Assembly: GCF_020297365.1 (NCBI RefSeq) | Contig: NZ_JAIXIG010000001.1 | Location: 1 to 64,000 of the forward strand | Direction of reading: 5' to 3' | DNA: 64,000 nt | Source: Curtobacterium oceanosedimentum | GTDB lineage: Bacteria; Actinomycetota; Actinomycetes; Actinomycetales; Microbacteriaceae | Part shown: positions 60,222-64,000 of the stretch, piece after piece | How the letters are laid out: every line of letters begins with the position of its first letter | Position numbering within the stretch: the first letter of the stretch is position 1 | Made by a program: the position numbers and the translations under genes | Notes under the pieces: generated by a model | Seen by the model: the letters and a program-made list of their open reading frames with translations, nothing else | The model's database searches: none | What the model was told of the DNA's origin: nothing

Positions 60222-62000
60222 TCAGTTGTACGCGGTCAGTCGGTTCGGCGCGGTGTTGCCGGCCGGCGTCGGCACCGCACCGCCCACGCCGTTGATGATG
60301 CTCGAGATCGTGCCGGTGTCACCGAGCGAGACGGTGACCAGGTTGTGCGCCCGGACGCCCGCGGTCTGCGGGACCTCGAACGCGCGGTCGGCGTGGACAC
60401 TCGGGTTGACGTTGAAGAACGAGTAGACGCCGCCGCCCCAGATCTCGTGCTTCGTGACGTTCGACGCGACCTTGTACGCGGCCCATCCGTCGCCCGTCGG
60501 GCTCCGCCACGAGGCGTTGTCCGGCACGTCGTACGGCATCTCGTTCTGGAAGAAGATCGTCCGCCCGTTGTTGCCGTTCCAGAGCACCTCGTACTGCTGG
60601 TAGTGCTCGACGAACAGCCCGGTCGCCAGCACGTCGTTGCCGTTCACCTCGACGCCGGTCGCGCCGGTGTTGACGGTCCACCCGGTCGGTGCCCCGCCGT
60701 GGTCGGCGCGCCAGGCCCAGATGTGGTCGACGAGGGTGTCGTCGGCGTTGACCTGGAGCGTGGTCGTCGCCCTGCCCTGCACGCTCGAGCCGACGCGGAA
60801 GAACACGTCCTGGATGCTCTGCGGGTCACCGGCGTGGTCGACGTGCGACCCGGACGTGCCGAGGCGGACGAGCTGCGCGCTGTTCTGCGTGCCCGCGTCG
60901 ACGACGAGGTTCGACACGTTCACACCGGCGACGTCCGTCGAGGTGAGCACCGCGTTGCCCCTGGTGGGCACCAAGGTCGGGAACCCGATGCCCGTGACGA
61001 CGGTGTCCGGTCGGGTGACGGTGATCGCCGCGTCGAGCTGGTACGTGCCCGGCGTGAAGAACAGGTTCAGGCCCTGGGCCAGCGCGCTGTTGATCGTCGC
61101 CGCGGAGTCACCCGGGTGGGCGACGTAGAAGTTCCGCATCGGGATGTCGGTGCCGGCGGTGTTCGGCCAGGTGACGCCGCTCGAGTCCTGCCGCAGCGAC
61201 GGGACGAACACGTGGTACTTGTTCGACGAGTCCACGTACAGGTACGGCTTCTCGCGCGTGGTCGGGGTGGTACCGAGCGTCGTGTAGCTCTTCGAGAAGT
61301 CGTTCGCCGGTGCGCCCTGCACGCCGGAGAACGTCATGTTCCAGTTGCCGCCCTGCCACGAGCCGATCGTCGAGTTGCGCGTGTACCACTGCTGCTGGGA
61401 CCCGGAGGTGACCGTCCCGTCGACCTTGCTGTCGGCGATGTAGCCACCGGAGGAGTAGCCCTGGCCGCCGTCCTGGTTCGAGGGACCCATCGTCAGGTTG
61501 CCCTTGACGTGCACGCGGCGCATCGGTGCCGCCTGTGACACGGCCCACCGGTCGGTGCCGCTCTCCGGCGCGATGGCGACGTTCTCGACCGACCGCCAGA
61601 AGTTCTGCGTCGCGTTCTTCTCGTCGCCGGCGTTCCACCCGGAGTCGACGTTCACGGCGCCGTTGATGGTCACGTCGTCGGGGTTCTTCCCGAGCCCGGC
61701 GATCGAGGTGTAGAAGCCGAGGTTCGCCCAGACCCGCCCGTAGTTGCCGGGCTTGAACAGGAAGGCGTGCCGCTGCGTGCCGAACTGCGCGGTGGTGCTG
61801 CGGAGCTGGCTGGTGAACGCGGCGTCGACGTCGGCCTGGATGGTCGAGGCGGGGACCGAGGGGTCGTAGATCTTCACGTTGCTGCCGAAGTCCGGGGTGT
61901 CGCTCGTGGCGACCGCCTGGGCCGAGACCGCCGGTGCCAGTGCCCCCACGACACCGACGCTCAGCGCGAGCGCGAGGATCCGGTTCATCCGTCGTTGCAT
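60222..62000 (-). CDS. Secreted beta-helix-like protein, possible glycan-active enzyme
   Basis: 592 residues from the ATG at 62000 (61988 also possible). A Sec signal ends near VSAQA (about residue 29). The mature protein is rich in Gly, Asn, Thr and aromatic residues, with repeated strand-like runs (GNYGRVWANLGFYTSIAGLG, ITVTRPDTVVTGIGFPTLVP, VNGNDVLATGLFVEHYQQYE) that suggest a right-handed beta-helix of the pectate-lyase/GH55 type. Similar proteins in actinobacteria carry misleading names such as adenylyl cyclase; no cyclase motif is visible. Polysaccharide binding or hydrolysis outside the cell is the most likely role. Confidence 0.75.
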   Translation of the reverse strand: MQRRMNRILALALSVGVVGALAPAVSAQAVATSDTPDFGSNVKIYDPSVPASTIQADVDAAFTSQLRSTTAQFGTQRHAFLFKPGNYGRVWANLGFYTSIAGLGKNPDDVTINGAVNVDSGWNAGDEKNATQNFWRSVENVAIAPESGTDRWAVSQAAPMRRVHVKGNLTMGPSNQDGGQGYSSGGYIADSKVDGTVTSGSQQQWYTRNSTIGSWQGGNWNMTFSGVQGAPANDFSKSYTTLGTTPTTREKPYLYVDSSNKYHVFVPSLRQDSSGVTWPNTAGTDIPMRNFYVAHPGDSAATINSALAQGLNLFFTPGTYQLDAAITVTRPDTVVTGIGFPTLVPTRGNAVLTSTDVAGVNVSNLVVDAGTQNSAQLVRLGTSGSHVDHAGDPQSIQDVFFRVGSSVQGRATTTLQVNADDTLVDHIWAWRADHGGAPTGWTVNTGATGVEVNGNDVLATGLFVEHYQQYEVLWNGNNGRTIFFQNEMPYDVPDNASWRSPTGDGWAAYKVASNVTKHEIWGGGVYSFFNVNPSVHADRAFEVPQTAGVRAHNLVTVSLGDTGTISSIINGVGGAVPTPAGNTAPNRLTAYN

Positions 62001-62118
62001 GATGCTCGATTCGTCATCGTGCGGCGTCGTTGCCGCACGCGAGCGACGCTAGCCCCGATCGAGCGTCCGGACAGTCGGACGAACGGCGGACAAGCGGCGG
62101 ACGAGTGATCCCGGGCGA

Positions 62119-62298
62119 TCAGCTCCGGGGCGCGCGCACCAGGAAGAGCGTGATCGCGCCGAGCACGGCCGCGCCGACGATGAGCACCCACGCCGCGACG
62201 ATCACGGGGCCGTCCCACGGGGTGAACAGCAGGCCGACACCGGCGACCAGGGCGATCGCGGCGCCGAGGAGCGCGAGTCGGTGCGGGGAGCGTGTCAC
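62119..62298 (-). CDS. Small two-helix membrane protein
   Basis: 59 residues from a GTG at 62298. Two hydrophobic segments (LALLGAAIALVAGVGLLF and VIVAAWVLIVGAAVLGAITL) are joined by a short TPWDGP turn, with a basic start (TRSPHR) and end. No family is recognised. It lies just upstream of the secreted protein gene on the same strand. Confidence 0.65.
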   Translation of the reverse strand: MTRSPHRLALLGAAIALVAGVGLLFTPWDGPVIVAAWVLIVGAAVLGAITLFLVRAPRS

Positions 62299-62464
62299 CG
62301 CTGCCACGGTACAGGCCCGGCCCTGGGCCTCCTGTCGCGCGCACACCGGCACTTTCCCAGCGGACGTGGCGGTGTTCCGCGGGGGAGTCCCGGCAGACGT
62401 CCGAGCAGTGCTGGGACGCTCCTCGAGCCGGACCCGTGGGGGTGCGGCCGAGGGGGAGGACGAC

Positions 62465-64000
62465 ATGAGGATGCGACGTGCAGGGGGAGCCGCGCTCGGC
62501 TTCGTGGGGGGCAGCGTGCTCGCCGGGTTGCTGGTGAGCGTCGGGGTGACACCGGTCATCGCGGTCGCCGGGGTGGGCACGACCTCGGCCATCGGGCTGT
62601 TCGAGTCGCTGCCGGAGGACATCGAGATCGGCCAACTGCCGCAGCGCAACCAGATCTGGGCGTACCGCGGCGGTGCACCGGTGCACCTGGCGGACGTCTG
62701 GGCCCAGGACCGGCAGGAGCTCACGCTCGAGCAGATCGACGACGACCTGGAGCACGCGGCGGTCGACGGCGAGGACAAGCGCTTCTTCGAGACCGGCGGT
62801 GTGGACGCCACGTCCGTCGTCCGGTCGCTCGTGAGCATCGCTGCCTCTCGGGGCGAGGGCGGGTCGGGTGGTTCGACCCTGACGATGCAGCTCGTGCGGA
62901 ACATCAAGATCCAGCAGGCGAGCGAACTGCCCACCGCCGAGGAGCGCGAGGCCGCGTACGAGGACGCGACCCGGCGGACACCGCAGCGCAAGCTCGCCGA
63001 GATGAAGCTCGCGATCAGCCTGGCGGAGCAGTACAGCAAGCAGGAGATCCTGGCGGCGTACCTGAACATCGCCTACTTCGGCGACCAGACCTACGGCGTG
63101 CAGTCGGCGGCGCAGCACTACTACGGCAGGTCGGCGTCCGACCTGACCCCGGCCGAGGCGGCGTCCCTCATCGCGATCGTGCAGTGGCCGGAGCGTCGGG
63201 ACCTGTCGACGCCGGACCACCACCGCGACAACGCCGCCCGGCGGAACGTGATCCTGCGCTCGATGCACGAGCAGGGGCACCTGTCGACGGCGGAGTACCG
63301 CACCGCGCGGCAGTCCCGCGTCGCCGACGCCGTCCACCTGACGGCTCCGCAGCAGGGGTGCCAGGCGGTCGAGGTCGGCGCCGAGTTCTTCTGCGACCAC
63401 GCGGTGACCATCGCCCAGCGGCTCCCGCAGCTCGGCGTGACGGCGCAGCAGCGTGCGGACGCATGGCGCACCGGCGGCTACCGGATCCAGACCACGCTCG
63501 ACCTCGACCTGAACGCCGAGCAGAAGCGGCTGCTCGACCAGTACGACCCGAAGACCGAGACCCGGCTGGCGCTCGGCGCCACGTTCGACACGGTCGAGGC
63601 CCGGACCGGCCGTGTGCTGACGATGGCCCAGAACACCGACCACGACCGGTCGTCCCAGGCGCCCCGCACCGCCACCTCGCTGAACTACGCCACCGACGAG
63701 GCGGACGGCAGCTCGACCGGGTTCCAGACCGGGTCGACGTACAAGATGTTCACGCTGCTCGCCTGGATCGAGGCGGGCCGGAGTCCGGACACCGTGGTGG
63801 ACGGCACGCCCCACCCGCACAGCGAGTGGACCGCGTGCGGCGCACCCGCCTCGGCGTTCTGGCAGCCGAAGAACGACTCACCCGGCCAGCGCGGCCCGTA
63901 CACCGTCCGCGCGGCGACGGCGCAGTCGGTCAACGCGGCGTACCAGTCGATGGCGGAGCAGCTCGACCTGTGCGACATCCGCGACGTGGCGCAGCGACTC
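62465..64000 (+). CDS. Class A penicillin-binding protein (5' part, runs off the window)
   Basis: 512 codons visible; the gene continues past the end. One N-terminal membrane helix (about 10-33) precedes a GT51 transglycosylase domain: VDGEDKRFFETGGVD with Glu103, GGSTLTMQLVRN, RKLAEMKLAISLAEQYSKQ and AAYLNIAYFGD. The transpeptidase domain has Ser424 and Lys427 in STYK and Ser488/Asn490 in SVN; the KTG box lies beyond the window. It polymerises and cross-links peptidoglycan. An in-frame ATG two codons later (62471) is an alternative start. Confidence 0.93.
   Translation, partial: MRMRRAGGAALGFVGGSVLAGLLVSVGVTPVIAVAGVGTTSAIGLFESLPEDIEIGQLPQRNQIWAYRGGAPVHLADVWAQDRQELTLEQIDDDLEHAAVDGEDKRFFETGGVDATSVVRSLVSIAASRGEGGSGGSTLTMQLVRNIKIQQASELPTAEEREAAYEDATRRTPQRKLAEMKLAISLAEQYSKQEILAAYLNIAYFGDQTYGVQSAAQHYYGRSASDLTPAEAASLIAIVQWPERRDLSTPDHHRDNAARRNVILRSMHEQGHLSTAEYRTARQSRVADAVHLTAPQQGCQAVEVGAEFFCDHAVTIAQRLPQLGVTAQQRADAWRTGGYRIQTTLDLDLNAEQKRLLDQYDPKTETRLALGATFDTVEARTGRVLTMAQNTDHDRSSQAPRTATSLNYATDEADGSSTGFQTGSTYKMFTLLAWIEAGRSPDTVVDGTPHPHSEWTACGAPASAFWQPKNDSPGQRGPYTVRAATAQSVNAAYQSMAEQLDLCDIRDVAQRL

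Overview
This window looks like chromosomal DNA from a high-GC Gram-positive bacterium of the Actinobacteria, most likely family Microbacteriaceae; Curtobacterium is my best guess. The basis is a very high GC content with strong GC bias at third codon positions, frequent GTG starts, short or absent leaders, an IdeR/DtxR-type iron box, an LAxTG sortase signal, a gamma-butyrolactone-receptor-like TetR protein and the actinobacterial phosphatase/DUF3090/SCO1664 gene triad. I see no phage, plasmid, insertion sequence or CRISPR array. Gene content is that of a free-living or plant/soil-associated heterotroph.

1-15,700 is two sugar-utilisation loci back to back. The first (172-9638) has a DeoR regulator, a GH36 alpha-galactosidase-type enzyme, a GH4 (MelA-type) alpha-galactosidase, a three-gene ABC importer, an AgaS-type SIS aminosugar isomerase/deaminase and a BadF-type kinase. 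The last two suggest an aminosugar-containing alpha-galactoside rather than plain melibiose. The second (9755-15657) has a LacI regulator and a Gfo/Idh/MocA oxidoreductase, divergent from a second ABC importer across a promoter with paired operator-like palindromes.

15,700-30,000: two BLUF blue-light receptors flank a TetR-family regulator. They are followed by an AI-2E-type permease, an MFS transporter, the conserved phosphatase/DUF3090/SCO1664 operon, a VWA protein with its AAA+ partner, another MFS transporter, a GntR-like regulator and an LCP cell-wall ligase with tandem hairpin repeats in front of it. A tRNA-Ser(GCU) follows.

30,000-47,300: a MoxR/DUF58/transglutaminase operon, a TetR regulator, a TRIC-type membrane protein, the iron-regulated efeUOB operon, a wall-anchored 5'-nucleotidase, an oxidoreductase divergent from glucose-6-phosphate dehydrogenase, a dienelactone hydrolase and tRNA-Arg(ACG).

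47,300-64,000: an OafA-type acyltransferase, a hypothetical membrane protein, an OhrR-like regulator with a zinc-ribbon protein and an Old Yellow Enzyme, a TetR/MMPL exporter operon, a class A beta-lactamase, an alpha/beta hydrolase, a MarR regulator divergent from a quinone oxidoreductase with twin operators, a secreted beta-helix-like protein, and the 5' part of a class A penicillin-binding protein that runs off the end.

The most unusual layer lies between the genes. At least three families of repeated palindromes occur: eight GGAGGC...GCCTCC elements, found even between divergent genes; a GC-rich 38-bp hairpin, one copy of which sits inside the efeB reading frame; and a 46-bp element present twice.
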